DNA of 64,000 nucleotides, from the NCBI RefSeq assembly GCF_900104795.1, contig NZ_FNTG01000001.1, positions 1,054,001-1,118,000 of the forward strand, written 5' to 3'. Shown here one piece after another: positions 42,085 through 50,934 of this stretch. The position numbers were made by a program, and so were the translations under genes. The notes under the pieces were generated by a model. The model was given only the letters and a program-made list of their open reading frames with translations. It was not told the origin of the DNA and ran no database searches. Source of the stretch: Burkholderia sp. WP9. Lineage in GTDB: Bacteria > Pseudomonadota > Gammaproteobacteria > Burkholderiales > Burkholderiaceae. Position 1 is the stretch's first letter. Each line of letters starts with the position of its first letter.

Positions 42085-42338
42085 CACCCGACCTCCTAAG
42101 CTCATGCGGCGCTGACAATGGAGCAAGCGCTGTGCCGTCCCCGCGTCGAAAGGACGGCCCATGCTAAACGTGACCTTGCGCGCTAATCCATGCTGAATGG
42201 CGGATTTTGCAGCGCACGCACGTTCCCGACAAAACGGTATTGTCGATTCCAGATGATGGCAGAAACGCGGCGACTTCGCAGCAGCGCCGTCGCGAACGCT
42301 CATGCGCTGGACATGTTGCGCCGCCGCAAGCACGGTTC

Positions 42339-43676
42339 CTAACGCAACGCTTCAAAGCGCGTCCACGGCCACGACGGCCGGTCGCGCATGTAGCCGTTCA
42401 GCCAGTTCCACTGCGGATGCCGCTTCATGAACGCCTGCGCGTCGAACGGCCGCCCGCACGGATGGCCCCAGCGCGCGCTGAACGCCATCTCGCGCGCCAT
42501 TTCGCTGTCGGCCACTTTGCCGTCGTTGGCGCCCCATGGGTTGAACGGGCCGTGATCGGTGCCGCCGAAGCGCGCGTCGTCCAGTTCCAGATGTCCGCAG
42601 ATGGTGCGCGAGCACGGGTTGTCGTTGCGGTCGAGATAGACGTCGTGATGATCGGCGATCATTTCCTTGGCCAGTTCCACGTCGATCTTGCCGCGATGCA
42701 TCTCTTCCAGTTGCATGAAACGCAGGCGCCGCGCGCCGTTCTTGCGCACATCCGTATAGTCTTCGCCTTCGCCCAGGCATTCCTGATTGCGGATCTTCAG
42801 ATCGGTTGCGGTGTTGTAGCCGCTGTAGAAGCCGTCTCTCGTGCTCTCGAAGCCGGAGAAGTGCAAACCCAGTTCGTAACGCGCGATCTCGCCGGTCTTG
42901 GTGTCGCCCAGCAGCCAGCTATTCGCATAGCCGCCGTTATTGGCGATCGCGAACATTTCACACCATTCGCCGATGCTGTTCGCGTACTGCGACGCGCGCC
43001 GCGAGCGGTAGAACTCGGGCGCGCCGGCCGCGTTGTAGCCGGCGAAGTTGGAGATGGTGGTTTCCGTCACCATCAGGCCGGCCGCGGTCACCCAGAAATC
43101 CGTGAGGCTGGAGATGCAGCCGGGCAAGCCTTGCATGAGGATGCGGTGGCCCTGATCGGGCACGATGTCGAATACGACATTGAACGCGTCGCCGGCCGCG
43201 TATCGGTCCCACGAGTTGTGCGCCATCACGATGCGGCCGTCGCGGGTCGCGCGGCCGGTGGCGATGAACGCGCTGCAGTGGTGCCCGCGCCGTCCGCGCC
43301 ACGGTTTCATGCCGAGGTTCGGCTGCTGCTGCGCCGCGTGGGCCGGCCACCAGCTTTGCAGCAGATCCATGTAGCCGTTCCACGCCAGTACTTCGGCGAA
43401 CGGCAGCTTGGCGCCGTCGGCGATACCCTGGATTTCGTCGGCGAATTCGGTGTCGAGTTTGTTGGCGAACTGCGAGACCGCGGCGTCGACGAACGTGTCG
43501 AAGTCTTCGCCGGTGTCCCACTTCGCGAGATAGCGGGCGGTGTGGATCGCGTTGCGGATTTCCGTGGCGAGCAACTGGCCGTGCTGCTCGCCGCGGTCGT
43601 AGGGCTCGCCTTCGATATGCACGAAAATCCAGCCCGCCTGGTCGCGGCGCACGGCATCGAGGGACGGTTCGCTCAT
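42339..43676 (-). CDS. Ntn-hydrolase-like amidase (peptidase C45 / phospholipase B-like)
   Basis: A 445-residue protein resembling Ntn-type hydrolases of the acyl-CoA:6-APA acyltransferase / phospholipase B-like group. The likely nucleophile is Cys134 in GRRGHHCSAFIATG, followed by GRIVMAHNSWDRY, where the Asn-Trp/Ser pattern matches these families. The N-terminal 133 residues would be a propeptide or first domain if Cys134 becomes N-terminal by autocleavage. A further cysteine (NDNPCSRTICGHLEL) is near the C-terminus. No signal peptide is seen from the ATG at 43676. The substrate is unknown. Family assignment is by pattern only. Confidence 0.75.
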   Translation of the reverse strand: MSEPSLDAVRRDQAGWIFVHIEGEPYDRGEQHGQLLATEIRNAIHTARYLAKWDTGEDFDTFVDAAVSQFANKLDTEFADEIQGIADGAKLPFAEVLAWNGYMDLLQSWWPAHAAQQQPNLGMKPWRGRRGHHCSAFIATGRATRDGRIVMAHNSWDRYAAGDAFNVVFDIVPDQGHRILMQGLPGCISSLTDFWVTAAGLMVTETTISNFAGYNAAGAPEFYRSRRASQYANSIGEWCEMFAIANNGGYANSWLLGDTKTGEIARYELGLHFSGFESTRDGFYSGYNTATDLKIRNQECLGEGEDYTDVRKNGARRLRFMQLEEMHRGKIDVELAKEMIADHHDVYLDRNDNPCSRTICGHLELDDARFGGTDHGPFNPWGANDGKVADSEMAREMAFSARWGHPCGRPFDAQAFMKRHPQWNWLNGYMRDRPSWPWTRFEALR

Positions 43677-43853
43677 CTTCGCTCCGATCGAAGGGCGGGC
43701 GTCTCGGTGCGCCCGTTCTGGCGTAACGCGCGCTGCGGGCATTCGCCGCAGCAGTCTGTCCATTGTAGAGAATTTGCCGCGCTTTGCACGGCACGCAAAG
43801 CGACGGCGGGCGCGATGCTGGATGGCTTTGCGCGCGTCCCCTAACGCGTCCGC

Positions 43854-45587
43854 CTAACGTGTCGGATTCATGCGGAAGTACGCATCGAGCAGCGAGGTTT
43901 TATAGACCACGCCGGCCAGCGTGGGATGCGCGACGCTTTCGATCACCGGAAGTCGCTCGCCCTGAAACGCGAGAAAGTGCTGCAACGCGACGCCGAGCGG
44001 CATATCGGGCGTGAGCACGTCGAAATGCGGCTGCAGATAATCCGCCGCGGTCTTCGCGGTGGTGTCGCGCCCGTCGAGCAGGTCGGAGGTGATGTCCTTG
44101 AGCGCGACCACGCCGAGAAACGCGCCCGACTCGTTGGCCACGTAAAGATATTTCACCGGATATTCGAGAAACACGCGCGTCATGTCCTGCACGGTCGCGT
44201 TGGGCGGCACGACGGTTTCGGCTGGGCGGATCAGCTCGCGCATCTGCGTGGCGCGCAGCCGCGAGCGCTCCTGTTCCTCGTTGTTGCGCCGCAAGGTGAT
44301 TTCGTACATGGATGTCTTGCCGATCGCGCGCGACACGAAATAGGCGACCACGCACGAGAGCATGAGCGGCAGCACCACCTGGTAGCTGAGCGTCATCTCG
44401 AAGATCATCAGGATCGCCATCAGCGGCGCCTGGGTTGCGCCCGCCAGAAACGCGCCCATGCCGACCATCGCATACGCGAACGGGGCCGACGTGCCGTGCG
44501 GCCACAGCGCATGCATGCCCTGGCCGAACAGCGAGCCGACCACCGCGCCGACGAACAGCGTCGGCGTGAACACCCCGCCGATCGCGCCGGAGCCCGCCGT
44601 GGCCGCCGTGGCGACGAGCTTGAACACCAGCACGAGAACGAGCGCGGTCCACGTCCACGGCGAATGCAGGATCGAGTTGACGACGCTGTAGCCGTTGCCC
44701 CACACCTCGGGCGTCCACACCGACAGAATGCCGACCACGAGGCCGCCGAGCGCGAGTCTCACGGGCAACGGCACCGGCAGCTTGCGAAAGCTTTTCTTCG
44801 ACACGTCGAGCAGGCGCAGAAACTGTGGAGCCGCCGCGCCGCACAACAAGCCGAGCGCGACGAACAACAGCACTTCGAGACCGGCTACCGGCGGAAACAC
44901 CGGCATTTCGTACGGCGGCTTGTAGCCGGCGAATTCACGCATCGTGATGTTGGCCACCACGGCCGAGACCACCACGGGCCCAAAGCTTTCCATCGCAATC
45001 GAGCCGAGCACGATTTCGGTGACGAAAAACGCGCCCGCAATCGGCGCGCTATATGCGGAGGTGATCCCGGCGGCCGCACCGCATGCCACCAGCAGACGCA
45101 GCCGCGACGGATCGAAATGCACCCAGCGTCCGATCAGCGAAGCGGCCAGTGCCGCCAGTTGCACCATCGGACCTTCGCGGCCGATCGACCCGCCGCTCGA
45201 TATCGTGAACAGCGACGACACGCTGCGCCACAAGCTCAGCTTCACCGGCACCACGCCGTCGCCGATCGCGACCGCTTCCATGTAATCGATGTGGTTGCAT
45301 TTGTCCGCATGCCGCTGCGCGATCAGCAGAAAGAAGCCGGCGATCAGGCCGCCGGCGGCGGGCATCCAGATCCGCACGGTCCACGGCAGGCTGCGCGCCA
45401 TTTCGACGAAACTGCCGGCCTTGCCGACCACCGCGAATTGCAGCAGCGCGATGGCCTCGCGAAAGGCGATCGTGGCGAAGGCGCCCGCGACGCCGACCAC
45501 CACCGACCAGACCAGCATCGTGTGGGCGTCGGAGAGGCGGAACAGATCTTGTGCGCGGGTGCGCAGCTTCAGCAGGAATGAAAGCAC
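43854..45587 (-). CDS. ClC-type chloride channel/transporter with CBS domains
   Basis: A 577-residue inner-membrane protein of the ClC family. The anion-site sequences are visible: SSGGSIGREGPMVQ, with the gating Glu of GREGP, and GSGAIGGVFTPTLFVG. About 10 helices precede a cytoplasmic C-terminus of about 150 residues with two CBS domains (MRELIRPAETVVPPNATVQD; ADYLQPHFDVLTPDMPLGVAL). CBS domains usually bind adenine nucleotides. The gating glutamate fits a Cl-/H+ exchanger or a channel; the mode cannot be told from sequence. It is downstream of the GST gene on the same strand. Confidence 0.93.
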   Translation of the reverse strand: MLSFLLKLRTRAQDLFRLSDAHTMLVWSVVVGVAGAFATIAFREAIALLQFAVVGKAGSFVEMARSLPWTVRIWMPAAGGLIAGFFLLIAQRHADKCNHIDYMEAVAIGDGVVPVKLSLWRSVSSLFTISSGGSIGREGPMVQLAALAASLIGRWVHFDPSRLRLLVACGAAAGITSAYSAPIAGAFFVTEIVLGSIAMESFGPVVVSAVVANITMREFAGYKPPYEMPVFPPVAGLEVLLFVALGLLCGAAAPQFLRLLDVSKKSFRKLPVPLPVRLALGGLVVGILSVWTPEVWGNGYSVVNSILHSPWTWTALVLVLVFKLVATAATAGSGAIGGVFTPTLFVGAVVGSLFGQGMHALWPHGTSAPFAYAMVGMGAFLAGATQAPLMAILMIFEMTLSYQVVLPLMLSCVVAYFVSRAIGKTSMYEITLRRNNEEQERSRLRATQMRELIRPAETVVPPNATVQDMTRVFLEYPVKYLYVANESGAFLGVVALKDITSDLLDGRDTTAKTAADYLQPHFDVLTPDMPLGVALQHFLAFQGERLPVIESVAHPTLAGVVYKTSLLDAYFRMNPTR

Positions 45588-45681
45588 GTCGACGGTACGG
45601 GGCGTGAGAGTGAGTTGAAAAGCGCGCCCGCTTCGGATGGCGGGCGCGCTACGGTCAGTGAGCGAAGAAAATTGGCGCGGC

Positions 45682-46419
45682 TCAAGCGGCCGCCTTGTCG
45701 AGTTCCGGATAGTGCCGGAAGATGCAGGCCTCGTTGTGTTCGATACGCCGGTCGGACTGCAGGTACGCGGCGATGTTCGGCCGCTCGATCACCGCGTCGT
45801 GCAACGCGGCGAGCCGCGGATAGTGTTCGCCGAAGCGTTTGAGCGCGCGCGGAAACGCGTACAGCAAGCCGTCGATCAACTGGAACATGGACAGGTCGAC
45901 GTAAGTGAGCGCGTCGCCCACCATGAAGCGGTCGCCGGCCGGATTCTGTTTCAGCACGCGCTCGAAGTACGACATGAACTTCGGAATGCGGTTGTCGATG
46001 AAGTCGTGCGCGCGCACTTTGGCGGCGTCTTTCTGGTCTTCGTAGTAAAGCGAACTGGCGAGCGGGTGGTGCGTGTCGTGCGCTTCGGTGACCATGTCGG
46101 CGATCGTCAGTTGCAGGCCGTTGGCCACGTAACGCAGGCTTTCCACCGTGGGCGCGAGGTTCAGCCGCGGGCCGAGATAGAACAGGATGTTGGCGGTCTG
46201 CGCGATCACCAGTTCGCCGTCTTTCAGGAACGGCGGCGCGAACGGCGGATACGGCTCGTCCCTGCTCTTCATCACCGACATCATCGCCTTCGTGCCCAGG
46301 CCTTCCGACGGTTCGCCGCGCGCCACTTCCACGTAGTCGGCGCCGGCTTCTTCCAGCGCGAGCCGCACGAATTCGCCGCGGCCCTGCAGGCCGTCCCAAT
46401 AGTAGAGTTCAAGGCTCAT
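45682..46419 (-). CDS. Glutathione S-transferase family protein
   Basis: A 245-residue cytosolic enzyme. The N-terminal thioredoxin-like half (LELYYWDGLQGRGEFVRLAL) carries Tyr5/Tyr6 near the start, the likely glutathione-activating residue, as in the sigma/alpha-like classes, and PFLKDGELVIAQTANIL is the glutathione-binding strand with a variant of the SNAIL motif. The C-terminal half is all-helical with the conserved DALTYVDLSMFQLIDGL (N-capping box). A GAGGATC ribosome site precedes the ATG at 46419. The substrate is unknown. Confidence 0.9.
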   Translation of the reverse strand: MSLELYYWDGLQGRGEFVRLALEEAGADYVEVARGEPSEGLGTKAMMSVMKSRDEPYPPFAPPFLKDGELVIAQTANILFYLGPRLNLAPTVESLRYVANGLQLTIADMVTEAHDTHHPLASSLYYEDQKDAAKVRAHDFIDNRIPKFMSYFERVLKQNPAGDRFMVGDALTYVDLSMFQLIDGLLYAFPRALKRFGEHYPRLAALHDAVIERPNIAAYLQSDRRIEHNEACIFRHYPELDKAAA

Positions 46420-46576
46420 CGATCGATCCTCATTCCGGTTGCATTGACAGCGCGCATAAGCGGACTGCATGAGCTGACGACGTCAGCAACCAGTATGCCG
46501 CGCGAGCGCGCCGCATGGGTCTCCAGAATGCGCAAAACCCCGCACGCGGCGGGGTGAGTGTGAAGGCGAGGGCGGC

Positions 46577-47668
46577 TTAGCCGAACAGGTGCTGGACAGT
46601 CCATGTGATACCCAGTCCGCCGGCAATCAGCCACACATACAGAATGAAGCCGGTGGTCAGTGCGCGGGGGCCGGCCTGCCGGATCTGCGAGATGCGTGTT
46701 TCGATGCCGAGCGCGGTCATGGCCATGGTCAGCGCGAAGGTGTCCAGCATGTTGAGCGTGCTGGTCGCGGCTTCGGGCAGCACGTGCAGCGAGTTGATCA
46801 CGACGAAGCCGAGAAAGCCGAGCGCGAACCATGGAATCGCCAGCTTGCGGGGTGCGTGGGCACCGTCTGCCGAGCCGGCCGAAGCGGCGTTGCGGCGCGC
46901 GGAGCGGTTCACCCACATGCCGACCACCAGCAGCACCGGCACCAGCAACATCACGCGCGTCATCTTGACGATGGTGGCAATGTGCGTTGCTTCCGGGCTC
47001 ACGTTGCTGGCCGCGCCGACCACCTGCGCCACTTCATGGATCGTGCCGCCGAAAAAGAGGCCCGCGCCAACCGTATCCAGATGCAGCCAGCCTGCATTGA
47101 ACAGCACCGGGTACATGAACATCGAAAGCGTGCCGAACAACACTACGCTGCCCACGGCCATGGCGCTCTTGTGCGGCTTCGATTGCAGCGTCGATTCGAA
47201 GGCGAGCACGGCAGCCGCGCCGCAGATCGCGCTGCCCGCGGCGGTCAGCAAGGCGGTGTCGCGGTCGAGTTTCATGATTTTCATGCCGGCCCACGTGCCG
47301 ATCACGAGCGTGCTGACCACGATCAGGACGGATTCCGCGAGGCCGGGCACGCCGACCTGAGCGATTTCCTGCAGGCTCACGCGCAGCCCGAAGAACGCCA
47401 CGGCAATGCGCAACAGCTTGCGCGCCGAAAAGTTGACGCCGGCCGCCCAGCTGGCGGGCATGCCGTCGCGCAGCGCATTGCCGTAAATGGCGCCGGCCAC
47501 GATGCCGACGATCAGCGGGCTCAGGCCCAGTCCGGCGACGGCCGGAATCGCGGCGATCCGCGTCACGGCGGCGGCGAACAGCGCGACGAAGAGAATGCCG
47601 TTGAGCTGGCCGCGGGTGGACAACCCGGTGGGCGACGTACTGGCGGCGGTGAGTTGAGCGGTGGACAT
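46577..47668 (-). CDS. yeiH: YeiH family putative membrane exporter (UPF0324)
   Basis: A 363-residue inner-membrane protein with about 10 helices of the YeiH/UPF0324 family, often labelled putative sulfate exporter. Family blocks are present (GAIYGNALRDGMPASWAAGV, FSARKLLRIAVAFFGLRVS, GGTIHEVAQVVGAA). The ATG at 47668 is chosen because membrane-protein similarity starts there; the frame is open further up without a site. It is divergent from a LysR-family gene with an AT-rich 120-base region between, so it is probably that regulator's target. The exported substrate is not known. Confidence 0.9.
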   Translation of the reverse strand: MSTAQLTAASTSPTGLSTRGQLNGILFVALFAAAVTRIAAIPAVAGLGLSPLIVGIVAGAIYGNALRDGMPASWAAGVNFSARKLLRIAVAFFGLRVSLQEIAQVGVPGLAESVLIVVSTLVIGTWAGMKIMKLDRDTALLTAAGSAICGAAAVLAFESTLQSKPHKSAMAVGSVVLFGTLSMFMYPVLFNAGWLHLDTVGAGLFFGGTIHEVAQVVGAASNVSPEATHIATIVKMTRVMLLVPVLLVVGMWVNRSARRNAASAGSADGAHAPRKLAIPWFALGFLGFVVINSLHVLPEAATSTLNMLDTFALTMAMTALGIETRISQIRQAGPRALTTGFILYVWLIAGGLGITWTVQHLFG

Positions 47669-47757
47669 GGTGCAGCCCTTTTCTGTGACTGACGAAGATT
47701 CGATGGGGCTAATCCTAAAGTAGATATATCGATATGAAAAATCATGATTTAGAATGT

Positions 47758-47782
47758 CAAGTATCGTTTGAGCCGATACTTG
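47758..47782. promoter_or_regulatory. LysR operator candidate between yeiH and its regulator
   Basis: CAAGTATCG (47758-47766) and CGATACTTG (47774-47782) form a 9-bp inverted repeat with a 7-base spacer, ending eight bases before the LysR start codon. The upstream part is AT-rich and contains a TAGAAT -10-like hexamer (47750-47755). The position suits autorepression and activation of yeiH. Confidence 0.65.
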
Positions 47783-47789
47783 GACCACC

Positions 47790-48680
47790 ATGACCCCGGA
47801 CCAACTTATAACGTTTGCGGCCGTCGCCGAGCATCGCAATATCAGCCGGGCGGCGGTGGCGCTCCATTTGTCGCAGCCGGCCGTGTCTGGCCAGCTGCGG
47901 CAGTTGCAGGACGAGTTCGGCGAGCCGCTGTATCAGCGTGACGGCCGCGGCGTGCGCCTCACGCCCGCGGGCGAGCAACTCGCCAGCTACGCCACCCGGC
48001 TGCGTGACACCTGGCGGCAAGCCCATGCGTACCGCGACGCTTTACGCGGTCTCGAGCAGGGCTTCTTGCGGATCGGCGCGAGCACCACGCCGGCGAGTTA
48101 TCTGCTGCCGTATCTGATCGCCGATTTCCATCGCCGTTATCCGGACGTGACGCTGCATACCGCCGACGGCAACACCACCGAAATCGTCGCCGCGCTCGGT
48201 TCGGTGGACATTGCAATGATCGAGGGACCGGTCGGCGAAGACCTGCCGCCGGACACCGCCGTGCATGCATGGCGCGAGGACGAAATCGTCGCGATCATGC
48301 CGCGCTCGCATCCGTTGGCGCAGTTGGGCGACGGCGGCCCGGCCGACCTGGCGGCCTTCGGCGAGCATCCGCTGGTGCTGCGCGAGGCAGGTTCGGGCGT
48401 GCGGCAAATCGTCGAGCGGGCCTTCGCGCGGGCCGGCGTGCCGATGCGCGTGGCGCTCGAGATTGCCGGCGTGGAAGGCGTGAAGGAGGCGGTGCGGGCG
48501 GGCATGGGCATCGGCTTCGTCTCGGCGATGTCGATGCGGCACGAGGACCGTGCGCTGTGTCTGCTTTCGCTCAGCCCGGAGCCGCTCACGCGGCGGCTGT
48601 CGATTCTGGTACCCCATGCGAGCGCGCCGTCGCGGGTGGTGGAGCGATTTCTCGCACTGTGTCTGGACAACGGCCCTTGA
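47790..48680 (+). CDS. LysR family transcriptional regulator (YeiE-like)
   Basis: A 296-residue LysR regulator. The helix-turn-helix is at residues 2-60 (LITFAAVAEHRNISRAAVAL, LSQPAVSGQLRQLQDEFGEP), and the effector domain begins near 90 (GFLRIGASTTPASYLLPYLIADFHRRYPDV). The effector part resembles regulators of sulfur or sulfite metabolism. It diverges from the YeiH exporter gene with an inverted repeat just ahead of its ATG. By context it controls yeiH; the inducer is unknown. A terminator follows. Confidence 0.92.
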   Translation: MTPDQLITFAAVAEHRNISRAAVALHLSQPAVSGQLRQLQDEFGEPLYQRDGRGVRLTPAGEQLASYATRLRDTWRQAHAYRDALRGLEQGFLRIGASTTPASYLLPYLIADFHRRYPDVTLHTADGNTTEIVAALGSVDIAMIEGPVGEDLPPDTAVHAWREDEIVAIMPRSHPLAQLGDGGPADLAAFGEHPLVLREAGSGVRQIVERAFARAGVPMRVALEIAGVEGVKEAVRAGMGIGFVSAMSMRHEDRALCLLSLSPEPLTRRLSILVPHASAPSRVVERFLALCLDNGP

Positions 48681-48767
48681 AGCGAAACTGCCGTTGCCCA
48701 TGCCCGGCACGCCTGGGGATTTCCACTATGGTGCATGACGCCGACCTCGGCGCACTATTCGGGCATC

Positions 48768-48790
48768 GCAAGCGCCTCGGCGCTTTTTTT
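48768..48790 (+). terminator. Probable rho-independent terminator after the LysR gene
   Basis: AGCGC (48771-48775), CTCG loop, GCGCT (48780-48784), then a run of seven T to 48790. The stem is short but the T tract is good. It lies directly before the operator of the 2-ketogluconate operon. Confidence 0.65.
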
Positions 48791-48796
48791 CGAAGT

Positions 48797-48820
48797 GCAT
48801 TTGGAACCGGTTCCAAATGC
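48797..48820. promoter_or_regulatory. LacI-family operator of the 2-ketogluconate operon
   Basis: A perfect 24-bp palindrome: half-site GCATTTGGAACC (48797-48808) followed by its exact complement. The centre AACCGGTT is typical of LacI-family operators and close to the PtxS core (GAAACCGGTTTC). It is 31 bases upstream of the kguE start, where a bound repressor would block transcription, and the LacI-type gene at the end of the cluster is the natural partner. Confidence 0.85.
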
Positions 48821-48851
48821 TGATGACAGCAACAGATTGAGTAAATTCGAC

Positions 48852-49625
48852 ATGGTTGATGCACCGGACGTGGTGATCGTCGCAAGCGCATTCGGAATGG
48901 ATGCGGTCCGCACGGACGGCCATCTGAAGTGGGCGCGGGTGAGCAGGCAGGCTGGGGCGGCGGGTTTCGAAGTGCGCCGCGAACTGTTCGCCGACCAAGC
49001 CGACGCCACGCCGCACAACCTGCGCGTGCTGGGCAGGCAGATTGCGGAACTCGGTTTGTGGTCGGTCTACTCCACGCCGGCTTCGCTGTACACGGCGCAC
49101 GGCAAGCTCGACGCCGACGCGTTGCGCCTCTCGGTCGAAGAAGCGATCGCGCTCGGCGCGCGCTTCGTCAAGTTGCAGCTGGGCGGTTTCGCCACCGACG
49201 CCAATGCCGCCGTGATCGCCGATCACATGCGCTGTGCGGAGCTGCGGCTCGTCGTCGAAAACGGGCAATTGGCGCAGGGCGGCTCGCTCGCGCAATTCAC
49301 CGGACTGTTCGACGCGCTGACGCGCGAAGGTCACGCCGATGTGCTCGGCATGACCTTCGACATGGGTAACTGGGCATGGTGCGATGTCGCGCCGCTCGAC
49401 GCCGCGTTGCCGTTGGCCGCGCATGTGGAATACATCCACTGCAAGACGGCGGTGGGCGAAGGGGCACGGCGTTTTCCGGCGGCTCCGGCTGCCCACGACG
49501 CCCAATTCGCCGCGGTGCTCGACCATCTGCCGCGCCATGTGCCGCGCGGCATCGAGTTTCCGTTCGATGCGAGCCGTGTCGAAACGGACGCGGCGCATTA
49601 CGTCGCGTGGCTGGCCGCCGCGTGA
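48852..49625 (+). CDS. kguE: Sugar epimerase/isomerase, KguE-like
   Basis: A 257-residue TIM-barrel protein of the xylose isomerase/AP-endonuclease-2-like family (PF01261 type). The strands carry ARFVKLQLGGFATD, LRLVVENGQL, MTFDMGNWAW and EYIHCKTAVGE, where the Glu and His residues would bind a metal. It is the first gene of the kgu cluster. Its role in 2-ketogluconate use is conserved by context but not well defined biochemically. The ATG at 48852 is placed after the operator; a longer frame to 48735 would overlap the operator and terminator and is unlikely. Confidence 0.85.
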   Translation: MVDAPDVVIVASAFGMDAVRTDGHLKWARVSRQAGAAGFEVRRELFADQADATPHNLRVLGRQIAELGLWSVYSTPASLYTAHGKLDADALRLSVEEAIALGARFVKLQLGGFATDANAAVIADHMRCAELRLVVENGQLAQGGSLAQFTGLFDALTREGHADVLGMTFDMGNWAWCDVAPLDAALPLAAHVEYIHCKTAVGEGARRFPAAPAAHDAQFAAVLDHLPRHVPRGIEFPFDASRVETDAAHYVAWLAAA

Positions 49626-49826
49626 GCGGCAGGTAGGACCTGAGAGAGCGGCGGAGCCGAAAACAGCACGCTGCAAGAAGCACGCGGCGAAGGGCTCGCA
49701 CGCAGCGAATGGTGCGCGGCAAGCAAGAAGCTGGCACGACGTAAAACATGCAGCGAAACATGCAGTAAACGGCGCAGCAAATGCCGCAGCAAAACACGCA
49801 GCAACGCGGACAAGCAGGAGCAAAGC
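49626..49826. repeat. Degenerate A/GCAGC-rich repeat tract between kguE and kguK
   Basis: About 200 bases with repeated variants of GCAGCGAAACATGCAG and GCAGCAAA. Read in one frame without a start codon they give a Lys/His/Ala-rich peptide (VKHAAKHAVNGAANAAAKHA) that stops at the kguK start (ATGA). It looks like low-complexity DNA, not a gene. It carries a ribosome site (AGGAG, 49816-49820) for kguK. Confidence 0.5.
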
Positions 49827-50810
49827 ATGAGCAACACCAGCACACCACTCGATGTCATCACCTACGGCGAAGCGATGGCCATGTTCGTGGCCGCCGAAAC
49901 CGGCCCGCTCGCGGGCGTCGGCCAGTTCACGAAGCGCATCGCCGGCGCCGACCTGAACGTGGCGATCGGTCTGTCGCGGCTGGGCTTCAAGGTGGGCTGG
50001 ATGAGCCGCGTCGGCAACGATTCGTTCGGCCAGTACGTGCGCGACACGTTGTCGAAGGAAGGCATCGACCAGCGCTGCGTGAGCACCGACGAGCGCTATC
50101 CGACCGGCTTCCAGCTGAAGTCGAAAAACGACGACGGCAGCGACCCGGCGGTCGAGTATTTCCGCAAAGGGTCGGCGGCGAGCCACCTGTCGCTGGCTGA
50201 CTACGCGGCGGATTACGTGCTGCCGGCGCGTCATCTGCATCTGACAGGCGTGGCGCCCGCGATTTCGGCGAGCTCGCGCGAACTCGCGTTCCATCTGGCG
50301 CGTGAAATGCGTGCCGCCGGCAGGACGGTTTCCTTCGACCCGAATCTGCGCCCGACGCTGTGGCCGTCGCGCGCCGCGATGGTCGAAGGGCTGAACGCGC
50401 TTGCCGCGCTGGCCGACTGGGTGCTGCCCGGCATCGGCGAGGGCGAGATTCTGACCGGCTACACGCAACCGGACGACATCGCGAAGTTCTATCTGGACCA
50501 CGGCGCGCGCGGCGTGATCATCAAGCTCGGCGCACAGGGCGCGTATTTCCGCACCGCGGACGATGCCGCCGTGATCGCCGGCCAGCCGGTCGCGAAGGTG
50601 GTCGACACGGTCGGCGCGGGCGATGGTTTTGCGGTCGGCGTGGTCAGCGCGTTGCTCGAAGGCAAGTCGCTGCCGCATGCCGTGGCGCGCGGCAACCGCA
50701 TCGGCGCGCTGGCGATTCAGGTGATCGGCGATTCGGAAGGGCTGCCGAGCCGGGCCGAACTCGACGCGCTGGAGTCGGCCGACGCGCCGTCCATCGCCGC
50801 CGCAGCCTGA
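49827..50810 (+). CDS. kguK: 2-Ketogluconate kinase, PfkB family
   Basis: A 327-residue sugar kinase of the ribokinase/PfkB family, which phosphorylates 2-ketogluconate to 2-keto-6-phosphogluconate with ATP. Family signatures are DVITYGEAM at the start, GGxxxN-type sugar-binding IAGADLNVAIGLSRLG, DPNLRPTLW, and the catalytic DTVGAGDGFAVG with Asp266. It begins after an AGGAG ribosome site and sits second in the kgu operon. Substrate assignment comes from gene order with kguT and kguD; KDG-kinase activity would be the alternative. Confidence 0.9.
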   Translation: MSNTSTPLDVITYGEAMAMFVAAETGPLAGVGQFTKRIAGADLNVAIGLSRLGFKVGWMSRVGNDSFGQYVRDTLSKEGIDQRCVSTDERYPTGFQLKSKNDDGSDPAVEYFRKGSAASHLSLADYAADYVLPARHLHLTGVAPAISASSRELAFHLAREMRAAGRTVSFDPNLRPTLWPSRAAMVEGLNALAALADWVLPGIGEGEILTGYTQPDDIAKFYLDHGARGVIIKLGAQGAYFRTADDAAVIAGQPVAKVVDTVGAGDGFAVGVVSALLEGKSLPHAVARGNRIGALAIQVIGDSEGLPSRAELDALESADAPSIAAAA

Positions 50811-50934
50811 AGAGGCGCAAGTTTCGCAATCCGGCGCGTCGCGCCGGGCTGCTTCGATAACAGCAAGAGCGCTCGAACAGAGCGCCCCACGACCGTCCAT
50901 CATTGTTTCGGGAAGCCGTCCAAGGAGACACCCC

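Noticed and set aside
49384..49830. Histone-H1-like Lys/Ala-rich protein ending at the kguK start
   Set aside because: The Lys/Ala-rich part has no start codon of its own after the kguE stop, and the front part is kguE in a wrong frame; the composition comes from a nucleotide repeat.
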